Assembly (NCBI GenBank): GCA_937928015.1 | Contig: CALFXA010000085.1 | Location: forward strand, 1-13,090 | DNA length: 13,090 nucleotides | Direction of reading: 5' to 3' | From: an uncultured Anaerolineales bacterium | GTDB taxonomy: Bacteria > Chloroflexota > Anaerolineae > Anaerolineales > Villigracilaceae | In this document: positions 1 to 6,729 of the stretch, in pieces | How positions within the stretch are numbered: position 1 is the stretch's first letter | Layout: each line of letters starts with the position of its first letter | The notes under the pieces: model-generated | What the model was told of the DNA's origin: nothing | The model's input: only the letters and a program-made list of their open reading frames with translations | Databases searched by the model: none | Translations under genes and position numbers: made by a program

Positions 1-284
1 GAGGTGGTGGGTCCCGCGGCGACGAATTTGTACTCCTTCGTGTCCAGCCCGCTGACGACGGGTCCGCAATGATAGATGATGCTGCCATTCAGCAGGGATT
101 TCAATTCCTCGTAGATTTTCAGGTCGTCGCCTTGCGGCTCGCGCGTCTTCTTGACGAAGGTCTCGATCATCCACTTATGGGCGGCGTCGCGGCCGGTGAC
201 CATGATGCCCGAGAGCAGCACGGGTTCGCCGACCTTGAGTTCACGGATCACGTCATCGCTGATGGGGGTGGTAATTTGTCGCAT
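1..284 (-). CDS. Class I (Fe-S) fumarate hydratase, beta subunit (C-terminal type), partial
   Basis: The beta half of a two-subunit iron-sulfur fumarase, which interconverts fumarate and malate in the cytoplasm. Only the first 94 codons are present and the gene runs off the left edge. Reading on the minus strand, the protein begins MRQITTPISDDVIRELKVGE and contains GRDAAHKWMIE and the LNGSIIYHCGPVV stretch, both typical of the FumA C-terminus/TtdB family. The ATG at 284-282 is preceded by a GGAGA ribosome site and lies 17 bp after the stop of the alpha subunit, so the two are almost certainly co-transcribed and the products form one enzyme. Related tartrate dehydratases share this fold, so substrate is assigned by family habit rather than by a decisive residue. 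Family call is firm; substrate is probable. Confidence 0.9.
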   Translation of the reverse strand, partial: MRQITTPISDDVIRELKVGEPVLLSGIMVTGRDAAHKWMIETFVKKTREPQGDDLKIYEELKSLLNGSIIYHCGPVVSGLDTKEYKFVAAGPTT

Positions 285-301
285 GATGATTCTCCTGCCC
301 A

Positions 302-1177
302 CTAATCGTATTCGACCTGATCGCCCTGCACCGTCATCTTGCGGCGGCGGTAGGCCCAGCACATGTACGAGACCGAGACGAAATACGAGGCAGGCAGACG
401 ATGCAACCCGGTGATCTTCGTGTCGATGACGGTGGTCTGGCCGCCGAAACCCATCGGGCCGATGCCCATTGTGTTGGCTTCGTCGGTCAGGCGCTCTTCC
501 AGTTCGGCCAGCTTCGGGTCCTCGTTGCGCGTGCCGATCTTGTCGAACAGCACCTCTTTGGATTTCGAGTACGAGGTGCCGCGGTCGCCGCCGATGGCCA
601 CCCCCAGGATGCCCGGCGCACAGCCCTGTCCCTGCGCCTTCTGGACGGCGTCCAGCACCACCTTGCGGACGCCCGCCAGGTCGCGGCCCGCGCCGAGGCT
701 GTTATCGGGCAGCGAATACTGCCGCCCGACGTTCTCGCATCCGCCGCCCTTGAGCATCAACTCGATGGTCAGGGGCTGGTCGGGGTCCACTTCTTCGAAA
801 TGGATGGTGGGGAAGTCGTCGCCGCCCAGGTTGTTCCCCGTGTTCTTGTCGTAGATGGCGTCCACCGAATTAGGCCGCATATAGGACCGTTGGGTGGCCT
901 CCACCAAAGCGGCGCGGACCTGGTCCCGCAGTTTGCGTGTGCTCCAGCCCTCGGGGTAATGGACGTAGAAGATGGGCGTGCCCGTGTCCTGACAGATGGG
1001 CGTGGAATTGGCGCGAGAGAGTTCCACGTTCTTGAGGATGGTTTCCAGCGCGCCGCGCGCCGCCGAGCCGGGCGCTTCCTTCTCCACCGACGCGCGCAGA
1101 CGGTCTTCCACATCCTTCGGCAGGCTGCTGGACGTGCGGCGGATCAATTCGAGGATTTCATTCGTTAGATCACGCAT
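302..1177 (-). CDS. Class I (Fe-S) fumarate hydratase, alpha subunit
   Basis: The 291-residue N-terminal-type subunit of an oxygen-sensitive [4Fe-4S] fumarase of the fumarate/tartrate hydro-lyase family. Three cysteines sit in the expected cluster motifs: C62 in ICQDTGTPIF, C147 in KGGGCENVG and C186 in GQGCAPGILG, followed by the GGDRGTSYSKSKEVLF loop. Length matches the usual stand-alone alpha subunit of about 280-300 residues. The ATG at 1177-1175 has a GGAG at 1187-1184 on the minus strand, six bases upstream, and the protein start MRDLTNEILELI is normal for the family. It is the first gene of a unit that continues into the beta subunit. The neighbourhood (mutase B12 subunit and MeaB divergent) suggests a role around succinate/fumarate/malate. 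L-tartrate dehydratase is the main alternative. Confidence 0.93.
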   Translation of the reverse strand: MRDLTNEILELIRRTSSSLPKDVEDRLRASVEKEAPGSAARGALETILKNVELSRANSTPICQDTGTPIFYVHYPEGWSTRKLRDQVRAALVEATQRSYMRPNSVDAIYDKNTGNNLGGDDFPTIHFEEVDPDQPLTIELMLKGGGCENVGRQYSLPDNSLGAGRDLAGVRKVVLDAVQKAQGQGCAPGILGVAIGGDRGTSYSKSKEVLFDKIGTRNEDPKLAELEERLTDEANTMGIGPMGFGGQTTVIDTKITGLHRLPASYFVSVSYMCWAYRRRKMTVQGDQVEYD

Positions 1178-1315
1178 GAGAGACTCCGATTCCTTTGGCT
1201 GAGTTTTTCATGATTACAGACGCGTTGTGCGGCGAAAAACTTAGTAACGATTATGCAAAGCTTTTCCGAAACGTCCTCTAGTATAATCCAATCAGAAATC
1301 CCTCGTGGAGGTAGC
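1178..1315. promoter_or_regulatory. Divergent intergenic region between fumarase and mutase operons
   Basis: This 138-bp gap separates two divergent units and is visibly more AT-rich than its surroundings. On the plus strand there is a perfect TATAAT at 1282-1287 and a GGAGGT ribosome site at 1307-1312, giving a leader of roughly 20-25 nt before the ATG at 1316. I see no good -35 hexamer 16-18 bases upstream. On the minus strand a CATAAT (1255-1250) is a weak candidate -10 for the fumarase genes. No operator palindrome or riboswitch fold was recognised. Confidence 0.6.
1282..1287 (+). promoter_or_regulatory. -10 box (TATAAT) for the mutase-meaB-prs-mutM unit
   Basis: A consensus TATAAT lies 29 bp upstream of the ATG at 1316. 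Transcription would start near 1294, leaving a short leader with the GGAGGT ribosome site. The expected -35 position (about 1259-1264, AGCTTT) is a poor match, so a helper factor or a weak promoter is possible. Confidence 0.6.
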
Positions 1316-1720
1316 ATGTCTGATAAGAAAATCCGTGTACTCGTCGCCAAGCCCGGCCTGGACGGTCATGACCGCGGCGCCAAAGTGGTGGCCCGTGCCC
1401 TGCGCGATGCGGGCATGGAAGTCATCTACACCGGCCTGCGTCAGACCCCCGAAATGATTGCCGAGGCCGCCCTGCAAGAGGATGTGGACGTGGTCGGCCT
1501 GTCCATCCTCTCGGGCGCACACATGGCGCTGGCCCCGCGCATACTGGACCTGCTCAAAGGCAACGGCCAGACGCACGTCAAGGTCTTCCTGGGCGGCATC
1601 ATTCCCGACGAAGACCTGCCGCGCCTGAAGGAAATGGGCGTGACCGGCGTGTACGGCCCGGGTGCCAACACCGAAGACATCATCAACGACATCCGCGGCG
1701 CGCTGGCCGAAAAGGCTTAA
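1316..1720 (+). CDS. mcmA2: Methylmalonyl-CoA mutase small subunit / B12-binding domain protein
   Basis: A 134-residue stand-alone cobalamin-binding domain that would pair with a separate catalytic mutase subunit to interconvert methylmalonyl-CoA and succinyl-CoA. The base-off B12 signature DGHDRG is at residues 16-21, with H18 as the expected lower cobalt ligand, followed by SILSG at 63-67 and [10 protein letters not shown] near 91-100, which form the rest of the corrin pocket. Length fits the split small subunit. Start: the ATG at 1316 follows GGAGGT closely; an upstream in-frame ATG at 1253 would precede the promoter box and is rejected. The catalytic subunit is not in this window. Ethylmalonyl-CoA or hydroxyisobutyryl-CoA mutase small subunits look similar, so the exact acyl-CoA is not proven; the adjacent meaB supports an acyl-CoA mutase. 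Confidence 0.9.
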   Translation: MSDKKIRVLVAKPGLDGHDRGAKVVARALRDAGMEVIYTGLRQTPEMIAEAALQEDVDVVGLSILSGAHMALAPRILDLLKGNGQTHVKVFLGGIIPDEDLPRLKEMGVTGVYGPGANTEDIINDIRGALAEKA

Positions 1721-1726
1721 CCGCTG

Positions 1727-2728
1727 GTGACGCTGGCCGCATCCATCCTGGCCGGTGACAGGCTGTCGCTGGCTCGTCTGTTGACTCAGGTCGAGAACGA
1801 CTCGCCCGCGGGCCGCGCCGCGCTAATGGAGCTTTTCCCGCACACAGGACGGGCGCACCTGATCGGCGTGACGGGCGCGCCCGGTACGGGCAAGTCCTCG
1901 CTGGTCAACCAACTGGCCCTGCACTATCGCAAACAGGCGGACAAGCGCGTGGCCGTTGTGGCTGTGGACCCATCCAGCCCATTCACGGGCGGGGCGGTGC
2001 TGGGCGACCGCGTGCGCATGCGTGACCTGAGCGGCGACCCGAACGTCTTCATCCGCTCGATGGCTTCGCGCGGGTCGCTCGGCGGGTTGGCCCAGGCCAC
2101 CGCGGGCATGGTGCAGGTCTTCGATGCGGCGGGCTTTGACGTGATTCTGATCGAGACCGTGGGCGCGGGCCAGAGTGAAGTGGACATTGCGCGTCTGGCG
2201 CATACCACCCTGGTGGTGGAAGCGCCCGGCCTGGGTGACGATATCCAGGCCATCAAGGCGGGCATCCTTGAGATCGCCGACATTCTGGTAATCAACAAAG
2301 CCGACCGTCCCGGGGTCGAAAATACCGAGAAGGCATTGAAGTCCACGCTGGAACTGGCCCACCCCACCCAGCGTGTTTTTCACCATCATGGACGTTACTC
2401 CTACGCGACCGTCGAAACGCCCTTCGATGCCAAGTTGTGGATTCCGCCCATTCAGAAGACGGTATCCACCGAGGGCAGGGGCATCCCTGAACTGGTCGAG
2501 GCCATCGCCCGTCACGCGGAGCACCTCCGCACGAGCGGAGATTGGGCCGCTCGCGAGCGAGCCAGGCTTGAGGTCGAGTTGGAGATGTTGATTCAGGAGG
2601 CGCTGGTCGCTCGTTTCCGTGAGGACGTCCCGCCGCAGCAATTCCGACAGGTGGTGGATCGAATGGTGCAACGGGATGTGTCGCCGTGGGAGGCGGTCCA
2701 GTCTTTGTTGAACGGGAGGTCGAAGTGA
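1727..2728 (+). CDS. meaB: MeaB/ArgK-family P-loop GTPase, B12 mutase chaperone
   Basis: A 333-residue G3E-type GTPase of the MeaB/ArgK (old name LAO/AO transport ATPase) family. Known members gate adenosylcobalamin loading and protect methylmalonyl-CoA mutase from inactivation. The Walker A loop GAPGTGKS is at residues 50-57, the ETVGAGQSEVD switch/Walker B region at 143-153, PGLGDD at 167-172 and the guanine-specifying NKAD at 190-193. Start: an in-frame stop (the TAA of the preceding gene at 1718-1720) leaves only CTG 1724 or GTG 1727, so GTG is chosen. The N-terminus aligns naturally with family members (VEND...FPHTGRAHLIGVTG). It lies 6 bp after the B12 subunit, so the partner assignment is strong. 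Length is normal. Confidence 0.95.
   Translation: MTLAASILAGDRLSLARLLTQVENDSPAGRAALMELFPHTGRAHLIGVTGAPGTGKSSLVNQLALHYRKQADKRVAVVAVDPSSPFTGGAVLGDRVRMRDLSGDPNVFIRSMASRGSLGGLAQATAGMVQVFDAAGFDVILIETVGAGQSEVDIARLAHTTLVVEAPGLGDDIQAIKAGILEIADILVINKADRPGVENTEKALKSTLELAHPTQRVFHHHGRYSYATVETPFDAKLWIPPIQKTVSTEGRGIPELVEAIARHAEHLRTSGDWAARERARLEVELEMLIQEALVARFREDVPPQQFRQVVDRMVQRDVSPWEAVQSLLNGRSK
2714..2719 (+). promoter_or_regulatory. Ribosome site deciding a GTG start
   Basis: GGGAGG lies five bases before GTG 2725. This fixes the acetyltransferase start inside the end of meaB (GTGA overlap) rather than at an earlier in-frame ATG at 2686. Confidence 0.7.
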
Positions 2729-3276
2729 GTATCATCTATGGAGAGCGCGTGCGTCTGCGCGCCGTCGAGCGCGAGGATGTGCAAAAGTTCCAGGTCTGGG
2801 TCAACGACCCCGAGGTGACGCGCGGACTGACGCTCTACCTGCCCATGTCCACCCTCGACGAGGAGAAGTGGTTCGAAGGGCTGCAAAACCGCGACCCAAA
2901 TCAGAGGCCGATGTCCATCGAAATCAAGGACGGCGACGGCTGGAGGCTGATCGGCAACTGCGCGGTGTTCGACCTGGATTGGGTCGCCCGCTCGGCAGAA
3001 CTGGGCATCATGATCGGCGAGAAATCGGTCTGGAACCAGGGCTACGGCACCGAGGTCATGACGCTGCTGTTAAAGCACGGCTTCGAGACCTTGAACCTGA
3101 ATCGCGTCTGTCTGCGCGTGTATGCGGAGAACGCCCGCGCCCGCCGTGCCTACGTCAAGGCAGGTTTCGTGGAAGAGGGCTGCCTGCGTCAGGCAATGTT
3201 CAAACACGGTCGTTACGACGACGTCATTCTGATGAGCGTGCTGGCTTCCGAGTGGGCCGCGCGCAAGGAGAGTTGA
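2725..3276 (+). CDS. GNAT-family N-acetyltransferase (RimJ/RimL-like)
   Basis: A 183-residue acetyl-CoA-dependent acetyltransferase of the RimJ/RimL branch of GNAT. The acetyl-CoA loop appears as NQGYGTEV near residues 104-111, followed by the NLNRVCLRVYAENARARRAYVKAGFVEEG segment (124-152) that forms the typical C-terminal half. The N-terminal GERVRLRAVEREDV is the standard beginning of the family. It starts with GTG, overlaps the meaB stop by 4 bp and ends by sharing one base (TGATG) with the next ATG, so translation is probably coupled on both sides. Substrate is unknown: ribosomal-protein or other protein N-termini and small amines are all possible. Its place between meaB and prs gives no specific clue. 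Confidence 0.9.
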   Translation: MSIIYGERVRLRAVEREDVQKFQVWVNDPEVTRGLTLYLPMSTLDEEKWFEGLQNRDPNQRPMSIEIKDGDGWRLIGNCAVFDLDWVARSAELGIMIGEKSVWNQGYGTEVMTLLLKHGFETLNLNRVCLRVYAENARARRAYVKAGFVEEGCLRQAMFKHGRYDDVILMSVLASEWAARKES

Positions 3277-4268
3277 TGACATCTCATACTCACCATGATT
3301 TGAAGGTGTACGGCGGGATCAAGATTTACGCCGGCGAGGGTTCCCCCGAACTGGGCAAACGGATCGCCGACTACCTCGGCCAGCCGTTGAGCGACCGTCA
3401 GGTGATCGAGTTCCCGAACGAGAATCTGTTCGTCAAACTGGGTGGCAGCGCGCGCGGACAGGATGTGTACGTCATCCAGACCACGGCCTCGCCCGTGCAC
3501 AAGAACCTGATGGAACTGCTGATCATGATCCAGACCCTGCGGCTGGACTCGGCGGCGCGCATCACGGCGGTGGTCCCGTACCTGTGCTACGGCCGCTCGG
3601 ACAAGAAGGACCAGCCGCGCGTCCCGATCACGGCCCGTCTGGTGGCGGACATGATCGAGGTGGCGGGCGCCGACCGGTATATGACCTTCGACCCGCACGC
3701 GGGTCAGCTCCAGGGCTTCTTCTCCATCCCCGGCGACGTGCTGACCGCCTCGCACCTGATCGTGGAGCACATCAACTCCCGCCTGCGCCCGTCCATGAAG
3801 GACCCCGTGGTGGTGGCCGTGGACCTGGGCTTTGCCAAGAAGGGCCGCAACTACGCCGCCGACATGGAGATGCCGATTGCCTTCATCGAGAAGCGCCGCA
3901 TCGGTAACGAGGCCAAAGCCGAGGCCCTGACCCTGATCGGCGACGTGAAGGACCGCGACGTAATCGTCGTGGACGATGAAGTGGATACGGGCGGCTCGGT
4001 GCTGCAGGCCGTGGATGTGGCCAAGAAGAACGGCGCGCGCGATGTGTATCTGGCCTTCGTCCACCCGATCTTCTCGCGCAAAGCGGTCGAGCGGTTGGTG
4101 GCTTCACCCGTCAAGCACATCATCACTACCGACACGGTGCCGATTCCGCCTGAGAAGATGAGCCTCCTCGATGGGCGTATCACCATCCTGTCGATCAGCG
4201 AAATGCTGGGCGAGGTCATCAAGCGTGCCCACGAAGGCCGCTCGGTCGGCGAGATGTTCAACGAGTAG
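3276..4268 (+). CDS. prs: Ribose-phosphate pyrophosphokinase (PRPP synthetase), divergent
   Basis: A 330-residue enzyme making 5-phosphoribosyl-1-pyrophosphate from ribose-5-phosphate and ATP for purine, pyrimidine, NAD, His and Trp synthesis. The order is right: FPNENLFVKL (46-55), PYLCYGRSDKK (101-111), the FDPHAGQLQGFF segment with the expected histidine at 141, EKRR at 205-208 as the flexible-loop basic residues, and the PRPP loop VVDDEVDTGGS at 231-241. Several signatures deviate: FDPHAG for the common DLHA, DDEVDTGG for DDMIDTGG, and AVDLGFAKKGRN where most enzymes have SPDxGGxxRA. It may therefore belong to a distinct subfamily. Start: the ATG at 3276 overlaps the previous stop and follows AAGGAGAG (3265-3272). 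The open frame extends upstream but that part is an out-of-frame reading of the acetyltransferase. Confidence 0.9.
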   Translation: MTSHTHHDLKVYGGIKIYAGEGSPELGKRIADYLGQPLSDRQVIEFPNENLFVKLGGSARGQDVYVIQTTASPVHKNLMELLIMIQTLRLDSAARITAVVPYLCYGRSDKKDQPRVPITARLVADMIEVAGADRYMTFDPHAGQLQGFFSIPGDVLTASHLIVEHINSRLRPSMKDPVVVAVDLGFAKKGRNYAADMEMPIAFIEKRRIGNEAKAEALTLIGDVKDRDVIVVDDEVDTGGSVLQAVDVAKKNGARDVYLAFVHPIFSRKAVERLVASPVKHIITTDTVPIPPEKMSLLDGRITILSISEMLGEVIKRAHEGRSVGEMFNE

Positions 4269-4272
4269 AAGC

Positions 4273-4309
4273 ATTGCAAGTTGAAAGGTCGAAAAGTTCA
4301 ACCTGCAAT
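4273..4309 (+). repeat. Imperfect inverted repeat between prs and mutM
   Basis: The arms 4273-4285 and 4297-4309 form a 13-bp stem with one mismatch around an 11-nt loop. The bases that follow (CTTCAAACATTCAAACC) are not a U-run, so this is a poor Rho-independent terminator. The gap (4269-4335) is also rich in short TTCAA/TTGAA units. It may be a processing or attenuation hairpin, or a copy of a dispersed AT-rich repeat. No promoter box or Shine-Dalgarno sequence for mutM is obvious here. Confidence 0.55.
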
Positions 4310-4335
4310 CTTCAAACATTCAAACCTGAAATCAT

Positions 4336-5157
4336 ATGCCTGAACTTCCCGAAGTCGAGACCATTGCCCGCGGACTGCGGCCCCATCTTGTCGGGCGGAC
4401 CATCCTGTCCGCGGACCTGCGCTGGGCGCGCACGCTGGCGACTCCTTCAGCGCGGAAATTCCGCAAGCAGATTCAGGGTCAGCGCATCGAGGAGGTCGGC
4501 CGCCGCGCCAAGTTCCTCAGCCTGCGCCTGACGGATGATCACCTGTTCGTCCACTTGCGCATGAGCGGCGATTTGTATATAAAAGAGGCGGACGCCGCGC
4601 CCGAAAAACACGACCGACTGATCCTGACTTTATCCCCTCTCCCGCGGGGAGAAGGACAGGAGAAGTTGGTCTTCAACGACACCCGCAAGTTCGGCCGCGT
4701 GTGGCTGACGGCGAACCCCGACGAGGTGTTGGGGGATCTCGGTCCCGAACCCTTCAGTGACGAGTTCACGCCGCAATGGCTGTATGAGAACCTGCACGCG
4801 CGTCACCGCCAGCTCAAGCCGCTGCTGCTCGACCAGTCTTTTCTCGCGGGCTTGGGCAACATCTACACCGACGAGGCTCTGCATCGGGCGAAACTACACC
4901 CGCTCGCCGCATCCGACTCGGTGAAACGGAAACAGGCCGAGGCGTTGCACGAATCCATCCGCGCCGTGTTGAGTGAGGGCATCCGCCGCAACGGCGCCAG
5001 CATCGACTGGGTCTATCGCGGCGGCGAGTTCCAAAACTATTTCCGCGTGTACGGACGGGAGGGCGAGCCGTGCCCTGTGTGCGGCACGCCCATCCAAAGA
5101 CTGCTGGTCGGTCAGCGCGGCACGCACATTTGTCCGCATTGTCAGAAAGTGGAGTGA
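4336..5157 (+). CDS. mutM: Formamidopyrimidine-DNA glycosylase (Fpg/MutM)
   Basis: A 273-residue base-excision repair glycosylase and AP lyase that removes 8-oxoguanine and formamidopyrimidines. The invariant start MPELPEVETI supplies catalytic Pro2 and Glu3, so the ATG at 4336 is certain although it lacks a clear Shine-Dalgarno sequence. K59 in RRAKFL and the VHLRMSGDL strand (72-80) are in place. The helix-two-turn-helix is represented by FLAGLGNIYTDEAL (169-182), with N175 contacting DNA. The C-terminal zinc finger has C246, C249, C266 and C269, with R261 in GQRGTH. Odd feature: residues 100-107 read SPLPRGEG and are encoded by a palindromic element placed between the LILTL and LVFNDTRKFG strands, a loop that is shorter in the common enzyme. 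The fold should tolerate it. The next gene follows after 3 bp. Confidence 0.97.
   Translation: MPELPEVETIARGLRPHLVGRTILSADLRWARTLATPSARKFRKQIQGQRIEEVGRRAKFLSLRLTDDHLFVHLRMSGDLYIKEADAAPEKHDRLILTLSPLPRGEGQEKLVFNDTRKFGRVWLTANPDEVLGDLGPEPFSDEFTPQWLYENLHARHRQLKPLLLDQSFLAGLGNIYTDEALHRAKLHPLAASDSVKRKQAEALHESIRAVLSEGIRRNGASIDWVYRGGEFQNYFRVYGREGEPCPVCGTPIQRLLVGQRGTHICPHCQKVE
4633..4656. repeat. Palindromic element inserted in frame within mutM
   Basis: The arms 4635-4643 and 4647-4655 pair over nine positions with one mismatch around a GCG loop. It is translated as SPLPRGEG (residues 100-107), a peptide I recognise as a recurring translation of dispersed palindromic repeats in several bacterial genomes. 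It falls in a surface loop of MutM where the family normally has fewer residues. A chance palindrome in GC-rich coding DNA is the alternative. Confidence 0.6.
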
Positions 5158-5160
5158 AGT

Positions 5161-5826
5161 ATGAATCTCAGTAACCTGTGGATCGTCGTCACGGTGGTGG
5201 CCCTGTTGAGCGTTTTCTTCGGATACGGTTTCGGCTGGTTCGAATGGGGCCGCAAGCTCAAGGAATATGAGTCGGGCGAGCGCCAGAAAGCCGTCGAGGC
5301 GAAGGAGTCGCCTACACTGCCCGCTGCGCGGCAGGAGGACCCCGCCCTGTTGACCCTGCGCGACGTGAAGGGCCGCCTGCGCCTCGAACTCGAAGGCCAG
5401 ACCGTGGATGCCGAGAGCATGTCCCCCGAGCAGCGCAGGCGGTTGATTGACGTCGTCTCGCGCATGCGCCCGTGGATCGATGCCCGCGCCGCCGCCCCGA
5501 CGCCTGCGCCTGTTCCCGCGCCCCAGGCCGTTTCGCCCACCCCTATCGCTGCGCCGACTCCCGCCCGTCCCGCGCCCGCCAAGAAGGAAGAGACGCTCGC
5601 GCCGCAGTCCATGGTGGCGCAGATCGACGAGATCCTGCAGAAGAACATGGTCGGCACCCCACTGGAGAAGATGGGCATCAAACTCACCGAGACCCCGGGC
5701 GGTGGAGTGACGGTCACGGTCGGCCTGAACCGCTATGCGGGGGTCGGCGAAGTACCCAGTCCCGAGATCCAGGCTGCCATCCGCGCCGCCATCGCGGAAT
5801 GGGAAAAGAAGTTCACGCCCGGGTAA
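5161..5826 (+). CDS. Membrane-anchored protein of unknown function
   Basis: A 221-residue protein I do not recognise. Residues about 6-26 form one hydrophobic membrane segment (LWIVVTVVALLSVFFGYGFG), followed by a charged stretch (30-50). Next comes a small folded region (about 62-106) containing LLTLRDVKGRLRLELEGQTV, then a Pro/Ala linker (about 111-141) and a second folded region (about 148-220) ending in an amphipathic helix. This looks like an N-terminal anchor with two small domains separated by a flexible tether; whether they face in or out is not clear. The ATG at 5161 is 3 bp after the mutM stop, with GGAG overlapping the end of mutM. It is the last gene of the unit. No enzyme motif was seen. 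Confidence 0.8.
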   Translation: MNLSNLWIVVTVVALLSVFFGYGFGWFEWGRKLKEYESGERQKAVEAKESPTLPAARQEDPALLTLRDVKGRLRLELEGQTVDAESMSPEQRRRLIDVVSRMRPWIDARAAAPTPAPVPAPQAVSPTPIAAPTPARPAPAKKEETLAPQSMVAQIDEILQKNMVGTPLEKMGIKLTETPGGGVTVTVGLNRYAGVGEVPSPEIQAAIRAAIAEWEKKFTPG

Positions 5827-5844
5827 TTCCATCGAGCGCAAACA

Positions 5845-5874
5845 AAAACTGGACACGAGGCCGTGTCCAGTTTT
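5845..5874. terminator. Bidirectional Rho-independent terminator
   Basis: A perfect 13-bp inverted repeat (arms 5845-5857 and 5862-5874, loop AGGC) with AAAA at one end and TTTT at the other, so it reads as a GC-stem with a U-run on either strand. It sits between the stop of the plus-strand gene at 5826 and the stop of the converging minus-strand uspA-like gene at 5884, and should end both transcripts. Confidence 0.85.
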
Positions 5875-5883
5875 GATTCCTGT

Positions 5884-6726
5884 TCAATCTTCGCGCTTGT
5901 GTCTCGCAATGAGGATCGGCCCGTGGATGACGCTCGCTACCTCGGCGGCCACGTTGGGGGCGTACATTTGCCGCAGGGCGCTCGTGCTGTACGGCGATCC
6001 CATGCAGACCAGGTCATATTCCCCGGTCTTGATTTCGGACAGAATCTCTTCCACGATATTGCCTTCGCGCACCTTCACCTCGGCGGTCTGACCGGCCGCC
6101 TGGGCCATCTCCACGCCTTTGCGCAGCGCGCGTCCGATGGGCGTCTCCGAGTCGACCAGGTGCTCGGCGCTCTTGATGACTTCGCGCACAGTGGGGTAGT
6201 CCAAATCCATGGGCGGGATGACATGCAGCAACGTGATGTGCGCCTGCACCAGCCCCGAGAGGCGCACGGCCAGATTCTCGGCGGTCACCTCGTAGCCCAA
6301 TCCGCCTACGCAGATCAATGCCCTGCGCAACGGCAAACGCGACTCGGGCACGTACAGGATCGGCCCACGGATATGTTCCATCAGAGGGTGGATGGAACGT
6401 CCTGTCAGCCAGCGGCGGATTTGTGGGCGGCCAAGCGGCCCTATGACGGTGATGAAATCGCCCGTCTGAACCCTGCGCGGGATAACCTCCTCCGCATCCC
6501 CGTTCTGGACCTCAAGGCTGTACGTCAGCTCGTTGCGCTCGAACACCTCGACGGCGCGGCTGAAGACGTCCTCCAGCGGGTGATGGTCGTCGATCTGGGC
6601 GGGATTCAGCGTCTCGGTTACGCCCAGCAGGTTGACCTTGAGGTGTAGAGTACCTCCCAGCCACGCCCCATACTCGATGGCGGGCCAGGTTCCCTTAAAT
6701 CCATTGGTGGCGATCAATAATTCCAC
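5884..6726 (-). CDS. Tandem universal stress protein (UspA family)
   Basis: A 280-residue protein made of two UspA-like halves, about 1-128 and 133-276, each starting with a hydrophobic strand (MELLIATNG and RALICVGG) and ending in the usual GPILYVPES / GPILIARHK strand. In the second half the phosphate-binding stretch MGSPYSTSALRQM (242-254) only loosely follows the GxxGx9G(S/T) ATP motif, so nucleotide binding is uncertain. Family members act in the cytoplasm during stress or growth arrest. The start is GTG at 6726-6724, 3 bp after the stop of the CHR gene and preceded by GGAG. It is the final gene of the five-gene cysH unit and is followed by the terminator at 5845-5874. Confidence 0.88.
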   Translation of the reverse strand: MELLIATNGFKGTWPAIEYGAWLGGTLHLKVNLLGVTETLNPAQIDDHHPLEDVFSRAVEVFERNELTYSLEVQNGDAEEVIPRRVQTGDFITVIGPLGRPQIRRWLTGRSIHPLMEHIRGPILYVPESRLPLRRALICVGGLGYEVTAENLAVRLSGLVQAHITLLHVIPPMDLDYPTVREVIKSAEHLVDSETPIGRALRKGVEMAQAAGQTAEVKVREGNIVEEILSEIKTGEYDLVCMGSPYSTSALRQMYAPNVAAEVASVIHGPILIARHKRED

Positions 6727-6729
6727 GGC

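Noticed and set aside
401..1168. A 255-codon plus-strand open frame
   Set aside because: Antisense to the fumarase alpha subunit, whose cluster cysteines and family motifs are clear.
1253..1315. Upstream extension of the B12-binding subunit to an earlier ATG
   Set aside because: It would start upstream of the TATAAT box and encode a non-family peptide; ATG 1316 has an ideal ribosome site.
2525..2558. Short inverted repeats (CTCCGC-GCGGAG and GCTCGCGAGC) in meaB
   Set aside because: Short, GC-only, and the encoded MeaB segment matches the normal family C-terminal helix, so no insertion is implied.
2868..3275. Upstream extension of the prs frame
   Set aside because: This part is an Arg/Pro-rich out-of-frame reading of the acetyltransferase gene; the PRPP synthetase fold starts after the ATG at 3276.
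4894..5856. A 320-codon minus-strand open frame
   Set aside because: Antisense to the end of mutM (zinc finger) and the membrane-anchored gene; low-complexity Gly/Arg-rich translation with no motif; it also overlaps the terminator.
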